From the NCBI GenBank assembly GCA_013347225.1, contig CP054595.1, positions 3,096,415 through 3,160,414 of the forward strand: a stretch of 64,000 nucleotides of DNA. Direction: 5' to 3'. How positions within the stretch are numbered: the stretch's first letter is position 1; the number at the start of each line of letters is the position of its first letter. The notes under the pieces were generated by a model. That model was not told the origin of the DNA and did not search any database. It saw nothing but the letters and a program-made list of their open reading frames with translations. Positions 55,534 through 63,954 of this stretch are shown here, one piece after another. Position numbers and translations under genes: made by a program. This stretch comes from Candidatus Accumulibacter similis. GTDB taxonomy: Bacteria > Pseudomonadota > Gammaproteobacteria > Burkholderiales > Rhodocyclaceae.

Positions 55534-55759
55534 CCGGCAGGCTCCCTGCCCGCGATGCCGCGCGACCCGCCGGCACGCGGCCGCAGGCCGCAAAGCCGCT
55601 GGTTCAGCGCCGACGCCGCCGCCCGCAGTTCGACCGGCGATGCGCGACAACAGCCCGGCAGTTGCAACACCATCCCCATCCGTTCGTCCCGAATCTCCTT
55701 GAACCGGGTTCCACGCCGACGCCTTCGCTCCCGAGGAGCATTGCGGCAACCCGTCGCAC

Positions 55760-55801
55760 ATTGTCGGCACATGCGCAGAACGATGTTTTGAGCTGGATTA
55801 A
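55760..55801 (-). promoter_or_regulatory. FNR/DNR-type promoter of nosG
   Basis: Box TTAATCCAGCTCAA on the minus strand (55788-55801), resembling TTGAT-N4-ATCAA, with a -10 GACAAT at 55760-55765. The spacing would put the start about 41 bp from the box centre, as in class II FNR promoters. The flanks match the nosZ promoter over about 90 bp (55743-55834 against 63284-63375). Confidence 0.7.
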
Positions 55802-56054
55802 ATTCCCGTGATCGTGCTGCGGGGCAACATGCTTGCCGCTGCAGCAGCCTGGTGAAATACCGGGGGCGCCCCCGGTTCGTTTGGCATCCGCCGACCTTTA
55901 CGGTACATTCCCGGACGAACGTGTGCTGGTGGCCTGGCGTCAGGCCGGGAGCGCCGCGGTGCTGGCGAAGCCACCCGGGAGCGGCAAGGCCGAGCTGGCG
56001 CCGAAGCGATCCGACCGATGATCGAAGGGCTCGCCATCCCGGCCCCGGTCAGGC

Positions 56055-56099
56055 ACATTTCATCTACGACCCGGCCTGCGGGAGCGGCGGCATCTTGTC
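56055..56099 (+). pseudogene. Short remnant resembling a type I DNA methylase motif
   Basis: One frame reads HFIYDPACGSGGIL, the motif IV-like S-adenosylmethionine/methylase signature of HsdM-type N6-adenine methylases (xYDPxCGSGG). No flanking methylase sequence is present on either side. It may be a fragment left from a lost restriction-modification or defence gene, or a chance match. Confidence 0.35.
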
Positions 56100-56182
56100 T
56101 GTCGCCAACGAGCGCCTGGTCGTCCGGGTGGCTGGATCCAGCGGCGTTGCCCAGCAGGAATCGACCCATGCCTGAACTCGCA

Positions 56183-56900
56183 AGGCGGGCGGCGCCGACA
56201 GCGTGCTGCATTTCGGCGCCAAGCAGGCTCGGAAGATAGAGATCGGGATCGTCTTCCGGAACGAGCGCAACCAGTACGCCATCGACCTTGAACCGACCGA
56301 TGGCGACGAACTCGTTCCCAGCCTGGAAGTCGTTTACTTTTGGGACAGGTCGAAAACTCGCAGCCCTATGACGAGGTGATCGAGCGGGCCGGCAAGGAGG
56401 CCGGCATCGGGGCGCCGAAAGGCACCCAGGTGGCGGGTTACGTGCGCGACCACCTTGAACGCTGGCGTCTGTATCACTTCCACGACACCAGTTCCACGTC
56501 GCCCATGAAGAGGACGGCGGACGTCAATGACAATCGCTATCTGCGACCCGACGCTTCGAATCTGGAGGCCTTTCCCTACTTCCTGCGCGACAGGCATGAG
56601 GCCTCGCATAGCCTGATCCGTCGGACGGCGCAGCGGATGGCGACGTTCTTTGACGATTTCCCGTTGGCGCCTCAGGAACTGAACCCGGGCAAGATTCGCC
56701 TGGAGTGGCGCCACCAGGGATCGGACGCGTATTTCGATGCATCTTCGCTGTCCGATGGCACCTCCGCTTCATCGCCCTGGCGACGCTCTTCCTGCAGCCG
56801 GAGAGTTGTCTACCGTCGGTCATTCTGGTCGATGAACCCGAGTTGGGACTGCCTCCCTACGCGATCACCCTGCTGGCCTCGCTGATCAAGAAGCCACCGA
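56183..56900 (+). pseudogene. Broken RecF/SMC-like AAA ATPase
   Basis: Three frames join into one AAA-family ATPase. Frame 1 (56183-56380): GGADSVLHFGAKQARKIEIG, IDLEPTDGDELVPSLEV. Frame 2 (from about 56350): SQPYDEVIERAGKEAGIG, RLYHFHDTSSTSPMKR, VNDNRYLRPDASNLEAFPYF, PLAPQELNPGKIRLEWRHQG, SLSDGT. Frame 3 (from about 56757): RFIALATLFLQPESCLP, SVILVDEPELGLPPYAITLL. The Walker B region is kept, but His before Pro in GLHPYAI is Pro. The Walker A end and the final sensor part are missing. Dead; opposite strand to the surrounding nos genes. Confidence 0.8.
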
Positions 56901-57101
56901 GTGGGACGCCAGGCAGCGCCCGCGTCGAAGTCCAGCCAGGCAGCAAGCATCCCCTCGCCCGCCTCGCTGCCCCTCGTCGGGCTTGCTCTGGCACGGCTGT
57001 GCGCGCCACGCCGACTTCAGCGGGCGGTGTCTCGCGCTGCCTGAGAACGGACGCAGGCGGCTCTGGCGCCGGCGCGACGCTGCAGGCGCCTGGCTTCGCC
57101 T

Positions 57102-58517
57102 TCAGGCAGCAGGCTTCCGTTCGTTCATCCGCGACCTGTCGAAAACCGGCTGCTGGTCACGCAGCAGCAGGACGGGGGCCGAGAACGGTGCCAGGCGCTC
57201 GAGGAAGTCGAGCATCTCCATCACCGGCGCATTGCGGAAGAAGCGCGCGTAGGGGACGGCCATCCAGAGTTGGTCGGCATAGGCATGCAGCTCGTGCGGC
57301 CGGTCGCCCTGCCCGTCGTCGTCGCGGTCGAAACCCTGGTAGTCGTCCCAGTAGTTGCCGCGCCAGACGTTGTTGCGTGCGCTGCCGGCATCACCCATCG
57401 CCACCTGCGACAGGTTGCCCTCAAAGATGTTGCCGTCGACGAGGGTGCCTTCCCTGTCGGCAAGAAAGCTGATGCCGACACCGTTGTAGGCAATGCGGTT
57501 GCCGCGGATGCTGATCGTGCTGTCGGGTTCGAAAGGTGACATGTCGAGGCCGACGCCGATTGCGCAGTAGATGATCTCGTTGCCCTCGACGACCACGTCC
57601 GAGGCCTCCTTGAAGCCGACCGCCATGCCGGTCGGCCCGTTGGCGCGCGAGAAGAGGTTGTTGCGGATGGCGCCGCCGCCCGAGTACATGACGTAGACGC
57701 CGACGGCGTTGTCGTAGAAGCGGTTGCCCTCGACCAGGTTGTTGCTGGCGAACATGAAGTGGATCGAGTAGCGGCTGCGCCGCGCCACGTTGTCGAGGTA
57801 GCGGTTGTCGTTCGAGTACCAGGCGACCATGTCGCGCGCATCCTCGATCAGGTTGTCGGCGATCAGGTTGCGGTGGCTGTACCAGAGGCGCAGGCTGTCG
57901 CCCCGCGTGCCGAGATCGAAGGGCTTGGAGCGGATGCGGTTGCCGCGCACGAGGTTGTCGTTGGCCTTCTTGAGATCGATGCCGAACAGGCAGTCGTCGA
58001 TCTGCAGGTTCTCGATGCGGTTGCGGTCGCCGCGGACGTTCAGGCAGGCGTCGTCGGAATCGTGCGAGGAACCCGAATTGACGAGCCGCAGGCCACGCAG
58101 GACGGAATCGCTGGCAGCCAGCATGGCGACGGTCCCCTTGCCGCCGCCGTCGATCGTCACCGCGCCGCCGCCATCGATCGTCAGCGGCTTGTCGACCACC
58201 AGCGGCCCCGAGTAGATGCCCGGAGGCGGTCGCAGGACCGAACCGGCCGGCGCGGCATTGACGAGTTCCTGCAGGAACTGCAGACCGGCAACGCGACCGG
58301 TGGTCGGCAGCGTGATCCTTTCGTCGATGCTGCCCCAACCGGCTGCCACCGGCGCCGCCATGTCGCCGAAGCGCCGCTCGCCGGCATCGCCCGTCTCGGC
58401 GCGACCGGCGCCGCTGCGCCGCAGCGCCGTCAGCGCATCCTCGGCACCACCGGGCGTCGGCACGACGACCAGGAGCAGGCCGCAGGCCAGGCCGGCGGCG
58501 AGCAGGCGGCCGAACAT
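57102..58517 (-). CDS. nosD: NosD, periplasmic copper-site maturation protein
   Basis: 471 residues. Signal peptide LLAAGLACGLLLVVV... cleaved near GGA. Right-handed beta-helix (CASH/NosD repeats): PLVVDKPLTIDGGG, VLRGLRLVNSGSSHD, NRIENLQIDDCLFGIDLKKA, GNRFYDNAVGVYVMYSGGG, WRGNYWDDYQGFDRDDDGQG. Works with NosFY to assemble the CuZ [4Cu:2S] site. It starts 4 bp after nosB and is the last gene of the nosZ block. Confidence 0.94.
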   Translation of the reverse strand: MFGRLLAAGLACGLLLVVVPTPGGAEDALTALRRSGAGRAETGDAGERRFGDMAAPVAAGWGSIDERITLPTTGRVAGLQFLQELVNAAPAGSVLRPPPGIYSGPLVVDKPLTIDGGGAVTIDGGGKGTVAMLAASDSVLRGLRLVNSGSSHDSDDACLNVRGDRNRIENLQIDDCLFGIDLKKANDNLVRGNRIRSKPFDLGTRGDSLRLWYSHRNLIADNLIEDARDMVAWYSNDNRYLDNVARRSRYSIHFMFASNNLVEGNRFYDNAVGVYVMYSGGGAIRNNLFSRANGPTGMAVGFKEASDVVVEGNEIIYCAIGVGLDMSPFEPDSTISIRGNRIAYNGVGISFLADREGTLVDGNIFEGNLSQVAMGDAGSARNNVWRGNYWDDYQGFDRDDDGQGDRPHELHAYADQLWMAVPYARFFRNAPVMEMLDFLERLAPFSAPVLLLRDQQPVFDRSRMNERKPAA

Positions 58518-58520
58518 CCG

Positions 58521-59510
58521 CTACTCCGCCGTTCCTTCGCGCACCTGCTTGCGGCGGATCAGCAGCGCCAGCAGGAGGCAGAGCATGACGCCGAGCAGCA
58601 GCGCGTAACCCCAGTAGGGGTAGGAATAGGTCGAGAACTGCGCCACCTTGCCTTCGCCAAAAACCGTCGGCATGAAGGGCTTGACGGTGAAGGCACCCCA
58701 CGGATGCAGGTTGTGGCCGAAGAACCACAGCCAGCCGGCATAGGTGATGACGAAGTAGACCGGCAGCAGCGCCGGCACCAGCGCCAGCAGCAGCGAGAAG
58801 ATGCGCAGCCGGGCGACGCCGAGGACGAGGACGACCATGGCGACGATCGTGCCGGCGATCACGAGGTGCGTGATGCGCGTGACGTTGTCGCCCCAGACCT
58901 GGATCTTCTCCGGTTCGTTGAAGAAGGTCGCCGTCTCGCTGACGTAATTCGCGACATGCGCCGCCAGGGCGCCGAAGACGTACTGGTCGAGCAGCATCCA
59001 GCCGGCGACGAGGGTGCAACCGATCGCCAGCACGATCACCCGCGGCTTGCGCCGCGGCAGCATGAAGGCGAGCAGCATGACGGCAAAGAAGGCGAAGAAG
59101 AACTTCGCCAGCGGCTTCTCGACCGGCGCGCCGGTGGCGATCGGGAACATGCCGACATAGTGGTTGATGGTGTTCATCTCATGCACGCAGTCGAGACCCT
59201 GCGCGCCCCTGTCGATGTCCTTCCCCTGGTCGGTGATCGGGTTGTAGCGCTCGTCCTCGTGCGAGAGATCCTTCTGGATGATCTCGCTCGCCATCCGCGT
59301 CCCCCTGCCGGCCGCCTTGCAGCCGTTGAAGACGCCATTGAAGTGGAAATGGATGCGGATGCCGTCGGGAAAGGCATCCGGCGGATAGTTTGGTGCCGTC
59401 AGCGACACCCACCAGATCGGCGCGAAATAGGCGACGATCATCAGCGCCGTCGCCAGCGCCGTCAGCGCCGCGACGATCAGATTCTGCCTGCTGCCTGGTA
59501 CTGCCGACAT
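58521..59510 (-). CDS. nosB: NosB, clade II nos-cluster membrane protein
   Basis: 329 residues. ATG 59510 has GGAG seven bases upstream; ATG 59519 is an alternative. About six membrane helices (IVAALTALATALMIVAYFAP, FFFAFFAVMLLAFML, LVIAGTIVAMVVLVLGVARL, LLALVPALLPVYFVITYAGW, ALLLGVMLCLLLALL) and a periplasmic loop with NHYVGMFPIATGAPVEK, the typical NosB stretch. NosB is found only in clade II nos clusters and is thought to help electron delivery or assembly. Confidence 0.88.
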   Translation of the reverse strand: MSAVPGSRQNLIVAALTALATALMIVAYFAPIWWVSLTAPNYPPDAFPDGIRIHFHFNGVFNGCKAAGRGTRMASEIIQKDLSHEDERYNPITDQGKDIDRGAQGLDCVHEMNTINHYVGMFPIATGAPVEKPLAKFFFAFFAVMLLAFMLPRRKPRVIVLAIGCTLVAGWMLLDQYVFGALAAHVANYVSETATFFNEPEKIQVWGDNVTRITHLVIAGTIVAMVVLVLGVARLRIFSLLLALVPALLPVYFVITYAGWLWFFGHNLHPWGAFTVKPFMPTVFGEGKVAQFSTYSYPYWGYALLLGVMLCLLLALLIRRKQVREGTAE

Positions 59511-59688
59511 GCTCTCCATCCTCGTGCGGGGACACGGTCCCGGCTGCGGCCGGCGGACACCAGCCGGCCGCCCGCAGCATGTGATTCGTTGCTGGTCTGC
59601 CCGTCGCAGCCCGGCCCGCCGCATGTGCTGTCGGCAGGCCGGGGGTCGCTTGCGCGGGCAAGTCCGCCACAAGCGCCCGGCGCCAGGG

Positions 59689-60426
59689 CTACTTCTTCTT
59701 CGCCGGCGCTGCCTTGGCCTTGCACATGTTGCCCGGCATCACCAGGCTTGCCTGATAGGCCGAGATGGCGACGAGCTGGTCGTTGCTGTACTTCTTGATG
59801 ATCCGCACCATGTCCGGGTTGGCGTTGCGCCGGTGCCCGTCGCGGATCTCGGTCATCTGGCGCAGCAGATACTTGTAATGCTGGCCGGCGATCACCGGGT
59901 AGAACTTGTCCTTGACTCCCTCGCCATTGGCTCCGTGGCACTCCTTGCACTCCTTCTCGTAGAGTTCCTTGCCGGTCGCCAGCTGCTTGTCGAGATCCTT
60001 GCCGTCGTACTTGCCGTGCTCGAGCGGAATGCAGAGCTGCTCGATGTAGGCGGCGACGTCGGCCAGCTCCTGTGGATCGGTGAGCGTCGCCGCGAACGGA
60101 TACATCGTCGGGTTGTCGCGCAGGCCGGCGCGGATGTCCGCCATCTGCTTGATCAGCACGGTGGTGTGCTGGCCGGCGAGTTGCGGGAAGGTGCCGTCCG
60201 GACGACCGGCACCGGAAGGAAGATGGCACGCACCACAGACCTCGTAGGCTTCCTCGCCACGCTTGCGGTCGCCCTTGAGCTTCAGCGCCTCGATCTTTTC
60301 GCCTTCCTGGGCGTTCCACTTGTAGTCCTTGCTCTCGATACCCTGCGTCTTCGGCGCCGGCGGGCCGGCATGCACGGCAGCCGTGGCGACCACCGCCAGT
60401 GACACTGCCAGGATCAGCTTCTTCAT
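59689..60426 (-). CDS. Di-heme cytochrome c of the nos cluster (NosC-like)
   Basis: 245 residues; ATG 60426 with GGGAG upstream. Signal peptide LILAVSLAVVATAAVHA. Two heme sites CGACH and CKECH, each followed by a cytochrome c4-like tail with Met ligands (FPQLAGQHTTVLIKQMADIR, VIAGQHYKYLLRQMTEIRDG). The C-terminus is Lys/Ala-rich. Probably carries electrons to NosZ in the periplasm. Confidence 0.92.
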   Translation of the reverse strand: MKKLILAVSLAVVATAAVHAGPPAPKTQGIESKDYKWNAQEGEKIEALKLKGDRKRGEEAYEVCGACHLPSGAGRPDGTFPQLAGQHTTVLIKQMADIRAGLRDNPTMYPFAATLTDPQELADVAAYIEQLCIPLEHGKYDGKDLDKQLATGKELYEKECKECHGANGEGVKDKFYPVIAGQHYKYLLRQMTEIRDGHRRNANPDMVRIIKKYSNDQLVAISAYQASLVMPGNMCKAKAAPAKKK

Positions 60427-60522
60427 TGCGAACTCCCTGTTGGTTGCGAAACGATGCCGCCAATCTAGCAACCGGCCCGCGCCCTGGCGTTGATAATTGT
60501 CAAGTCGGGCCGGCGTCGCGGA

Positions 60523-60831
60523 TCAGGGCTTCAGCTTCGAGATGTACTCGGCCAGCGCCTTGATCTCCTCGTCGTTGACCAGATGCATGACGCCCTTCAT
60601 CGCCGCCGAATTGCCGTTGGCGCGCGCACCGCTCTTGATGTCGAGCATCTGCCGTTCGGCGTACTTCGCGTTCTGCCCGGCGATCTTCGGGTAGTCGGGC
60701 ATCAGCGGCTTGTTGCCGGCCGGACCGTGGCAGGCGTTGCAGGTCTTCTCGGTGTACAGCTTGGCGCCGTCGGCCGCCATCGCCGGCGTTGCCAGAACGG
60801 CCAGCAGCAGCAGAGGCATCGCATTCTTCAT
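60523..60831 (-). CDS. Small mono-heme cytochrome c of the nos cluster
   Basis: 102 residues; ATG 60831 with AGGAAGGA upstream. Signal peptide LLLLAVLATPAMA, heme motif CNACH, IAGQNAKYAERQMLDIKSGA and the C-terminal helix EEIKALAEYISKL. c5/c553-like class I cytochrome. It sits between nosZ and the di-heme cytochrome; a donor role to NosZ is likely. Confidence 0.92.
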   Translation of the reverse strand: MKNAMPLLLLAVLATPAMAADGAKLYTEKTCNACHGPAGNKPLMPDYPKIAGQNAKYAERQMLDIKSGARANGNSAAMKGVMHLVNDEEIKALAEYISKLKP

Positions 60832-60851
60832 GATGGTTCCTTCCTGATGTG

Positions 60852-60882
60852 AAAACGGGGAACAGCCCAAGCCTGCTCCCCG
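60852..60882 (-). terminator. Terminator-like hairpin after nosZ
   Basis: On the minus strand CGGGGAGCAG (60882-60873), 7-nt loop, CTGTTCCCCG (60865-60856), followed by TTTT (60855-60852). Stem of ten pairs with one G-U. It lies 34 bp after the nosZ stop and just before the next start, so it may cut most transcripts after nosZ and let a fraction read on. Confidence 0.7.
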
Positions 60883-60915
60883 TCGAGTTGCCTTGAGTCC
60901 GATCAACGAGGCCGA

Positions 60916-63213
60916 CTACTTGATCTTCTTGGCGCCGTTCTGCTCGAGGTAGGTCTTCGCCCGCAGCCCGAGGTCGGCCGCCTTGACCTGGTACTGCCAG
61001 ATCTGCTCGGTCCACAACGCGGCGTTGTTCCAGTCCTTCTTCGCCGCCGCCTCGTCGGCCTTCGCCTTGGCTTCCTTGATCTTCCCGAGTTGGTCGACCG
61101 CATCATCCATCATCGCGACGACGTCCGGGAAGTCCTTGTAGTTGACGCTGGTGATGTAGCCGACCACCGAGTCGATCACCGCCTGCGTGTCGGCAACCTT
61201 CTTCAACTGCGTCTTGTAGTCCGCCTCGGTGTAGTTCGCGCCGGCCGCGGTCGAGGTCTTGGTCGGCTTCCAGCCCTTCGGCTTGACCAGCAGGTAACCC
61301 TGCATCTCGAGGTGCAGCGCCGAGCAGAACTCGGTGCAGTAGTACGGATAGACGCCTTCCTTGTCGGCCTTGAACTTCACCTGCACGGTCTTGCCCGGCT
61401 CGACCGAGGCATGGACGTTGTAGGTCGATACCGTGAAGCCGTGCGTCTCGTCCTGCGCCCGTTCGAGGTTGGTGAGGTTGATGATCACCTCGTCACCGAC
61501 GTCCACCTCGATCGTTTCCGGCGTGATGTGCGAGCGGATCAACGTACCGAAGACTTCGACCCTGTTGCCCTTCTTGACGATCTTCTCCTCGCCGGCACGG
61601 ACGGCACCCGGGTGCGGCTTGTCGGTACGGCTGTCGGTACCGACCTTGTAGCGAACGCCGGGCTTCAGCTTGCTGGCTTCGATGGCGACGACGTAGTGCG
61701 GCTCGCCGAGCGGCAGCGGCATGTCGTAGAGGAGTTGCATCTTGTCTTCGCTGATGTCGATCAGCTGGTGGTTCTGCGGATGCAGCGGGCCGACCGGCAC
61801 GAAGCGGTCGATCGCCAGCTTGTTCAGCGCCACCAGGTAACGGCCCTTGGGATCGACCGAGTCACCCTCCATCGTCATCAGGTGGCCGATGTTGTAGTGC
61901 ACGCTGATCTTGTCGAGCACCTTGCCTTCGCAGAAGTTCCACTTGACGACCTGCGAGTCGACGTAGAGCGAAGTGTAGGCGACGCACGGTTTCGCGTCGT
62001 ACTGCGTGTGCAGCGGGCCGAGGCCGAGCTGTACCTGCGTGTGCAGCGCATCCTTCATGCCGATCACCGGGATGCCGTAGGGATCCGTCGATTCGAACTT
62101 GCCGGCCTTGATCGCCGCCTGGATCTTCTCGAACGAGTAGACCGAGACGTGCGTGTCGAGCTTGCCGGAAACGGTGATGAACTTGCCGTCGGGAGTGACA
62201 TCGACGCCGTGCGGCGACTTCGGTTCGGGCACCAGGAAGAGCACGCCCTCCTTCACCGCCGTGTCCATCATCAACACGTCGTGACCGTTGATCTTCTTCG
62301 CCCTGCCGGCGGCAACCAGCTCGGCAGCCTTCTTCCAGTTGATCACATGCAGGTAGTCGGTGTCCTTCGCCGAGCAGCCGGCTTCATAGGGCGGCCGGCC
62401 CTTCTCGATGCCGCCGACGTAACGCTCGCTGCAGAACGAGTTGGTGAACGACCAGCCGTCGGACGGCCCCTTGCCGGCGTCGGACAGGTCCTGGCTGTAG
62501 GGCGGCAGTTCGATCGAGAACGACTGCTTCGGATTGATGCGGCCCTCCTTGCGGTCGAACTTCCAGTAGGTGACGCCGCCGCGGTACTTCTCGTTGAACT
62601 CCTCGAGCGGGAAGAACTTCTTGTTCTCCAGCGGTGCCGCATACTGCGCCGCCTCGATCACGTACTCGGTGTTCGGCGTGACGAAGGCACCACCGTGTTC
62701 GGACTTGAAGATCGGGTTGACGACGATCTGCTTGGTCTCGAAGTCGCGCAGGTCGATCACCGCCAGCCGCGGGTTCGCCTTGTCGTTGATGAACAGGAAC
62801 TGGCCGTCGTACTTGCCCTGCGTCTCCGAGATCGCCGGGTGGTGCGTGTCGCCCCAGGTGATTTCCTTGCCGTCGATCCGGCCCTGCGCCAGGATGGCTT
62901 TCGAGCTTTCGTCGAAGCCGTAGCCCTGCCAGGGCTCGGGAGTGAACACACCGATGTACTTGAGAATGCGCATCGAGGGGATGCCATAGACGATCACCTG
63001 CCCGGACTGGCCGCCGGACGAGAAGGCGACGAACTCGTCGCGCTTGCCGGTGGGTACGTAGGTCTTGGCCGCAGCCAGGATGTCCTGCTGCGAAAGGCTG
63101 CGACGCTTCATCACATCCTGCAGCGACTCGGCCGCCTGCAGGCTGCCGACCGCCGCACAGCCGAGCCCCGCTGCGATCAGCATCGGCGCGACTTGCCTGG
63201 TACGCATTTTCAT
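60916..63213 (-). CDS. nosZ: Nitrous oxide reductase, clade II (Sec-type)
   Basis: 765 residues; ATG 63213 with AAGGGAGAG upstream. The signal peptide (about 1-28) has no twin-Arg motif, which fits Sec export and clade II. The beta-propeller carries the CuZ histidines (DTHHPAISE, GPLHTQYD, YNIGHLMTMEGDSVDP). The C-terminal cupredoxin domain has the CuA motif CTEFCSALHLEM (about 624-635). About 115 further helical residues follow, ending EQIWQYQVKAADLGLRA... with no heme motif. Reduces N2O to N2 in the periplasm. First gene of its block, under an FNR-type promoter. Confidence 0.96.
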   Translation of the reverse strand: MKMRTRQVAPMLIAAGLGCAAVGSLQAAESLQDVMKRRSLSQQDILAAAKTYVPTGKRDEFVAFSSGGQSGQVIVYGIPSMRILKYIGVFTPEPWQGYGFDESSKAILAQGRIDGKEITWGDTHHPAISETQGKYDGQFLFINDKANPRLAVIDLRDFETKQIVVNPIFKSEHGGAFVTPNTEYVIEAAQYAAPLENKKFFPLEEFNEKYRGGVTYWKFDRKEGRINPKQSFSIELPPYSQDLSDAGKGPSDGWSFTNSFCSERYVGGIEKGRPPYEAGCSAKDTDYLHVINWKKAAELVAAGRAKKINGHDVLMMDTAVKEGVLFLVPEPKSPHGVDVTPDGKFITVSGKLDTHVSVYSFEKIQAAIKAGKFESTDPYGIPVIGMKDALHTQVQLGLGPLHTQYDAKPCVAYTSLYVDSQVVKWNFCEGKVLDKISVHYNIGHLMTMEGDSVDPKGRYLVALNKLAIDRFVPVGPLHPQNHQLIDISEDKMQLLYDMPLPLGEPHYVVAIEASKLKPGVRYKVGTDSRTDKPHPGAVRAGEEKIVKKGNRVEVFGTLIRSHITPETIEVDVGDEVIINLTNLERAQDETHGFTVSTYNVHASVEPGKTVQVKFKADKEGVYPYYCTEFCSALHLEMQGYLLVKPKGWKPTKTSTAAGANYTEADYKTQLKKVADTQAVIDSVVGYITSVNYKDFPDVVAMMDDAVDQLGKIKEAKAKADEAAAKKDWNNAALWTEQIWQYQVKAADLGLRAKTYLEQNGAKKIK

Positions 63214-63300
63214 TATCACTCTCCCTTTGATCAGATGGGTGCCACTCTTGCCCACATCGACCGTCGTGCGTCCGGCTGCCGCTGCGGCAATATGTCGCAC

Positions 63301-63342
63301 ATTGTGGCCACTGGCGCCGCCCGATAATTTGAGCTGGGTTAA
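63301..63342 (-). promoter_or_regulatory. FNR/DNR-type promoter of nosZ
   Basis: Minus strand box TTAACCCAGCTCAA (63329-63342) with -10 CACAAT (63301-63306), 22 bp between them, as at nosG. Start predicted near 63296, about 85 nt before nosZ. The box could also serve the divergent plus-strand gene. Suggests control by low oxygen or nitrogen oxides through an FNR/DNR-family regulator. Confidence 0.7.
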
Positions 63343-63470
63343 ATTTCGACCATCCTGCCGCGTGGCAGCATCGAACGTCGAGCGCGTACTGCGCACCCCG
63401 ATGCCCGCCGGTGAGCGATAATGCAGCCCCGCCCGCGACCCGGCCGCATGCCCCACCCTGCCCGCTGCTG

Positions 63471-63938
63471 ATGACCAAGAACCTGCTGCTCGACATCGCC
63501 ATCCTGCTCGCCCTCGCCGTTCTCGGCGTCGTCGCCTACAAGCTGGCGCCACTGCTGCAGCCGAAGACCGACATCGTGCTGCCGCTGTCGAGCTGCAACC
63601 TCAACCACAACCCCTGCGTCGCGACGCTGCCCGACGGCGGCCAGATGGAGTTCTCGATCGAGCCACGGCCGATTCCGGCGTTGCGGCCGCTGCAACTGCA
63701 GGCGAGCTTCCGCGGCATCGCTGTGCGCCGCGTCGAGGTCGATCTCGCGGGTACCGCGATGAAGATGGGCTACAACCGGCCGCTGCTCGCAGCGCAGGCT
63801 GGCAACAGCGCCCGCTTCACCGGCCAGGCCAGCCTGCCGGTGTGCATCACCGGCAGCATGGAGTGGGAGGCGACCGTCCTCGTCGATGACGGCAAGGCGC
63901 TGGTCGCCGTCCCCTTCCGCTTCGTCAGCGGCAACTGA
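63471..63938 (+). CDS. Membrane-anchored protein divergent from nosZ
   Basis: 155 residues from ATG 63471; a GTG at 63411 would add 20 low-complexity residues. One N-terminal membrane helix (LLLDIAILLALAVLGVVAYK), then a beta-rich periplasmic part with CNLNHNPCVATLPDGG, PIPALRPLQLQASFRGIAVR, MKMGYNRPLL and FTGQASLPVCITGSMEWEAT. Three Cys and two Met residues could bind copper, and the gene shares the nosZ promoter region. Function unknown; a nos-linked metal or redox role is only suggested. Confidence 0.75.
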   Translation: MTKNLLLDIAILLALAVLGVVAYKLAPLLQPKTDIVLPLSSCNLNHNPCVATLPDGGQMEFSIEPRPIPALRPLQLQASFRGIAVRRVEVDLAGTAMKMGYNRPLLAAQAGNSARFTGQASLPVCITGSMEWEATVLVDDGKALVAVPFRFVSGN

Positions 63939-63954
63939 AGGAGTCGCAGCGGGC

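Noticed and set aside
55833..56021. Short plus-strand ORF (YGTFPDERVLVAWRQAG)
   Set aside because: Looks protein-like but too short and without a recognisable family or ribosome site; part of the gene graveyard at most.
57759..59798. Plus-strand open frame opposite nosD and nosB
   Set aside because: nosD and nosB are firmly identified on the other strand.
61090..63327. Plus-strand open frame covering nosZ
   Set aside because: Antisense shadow of nosZ.
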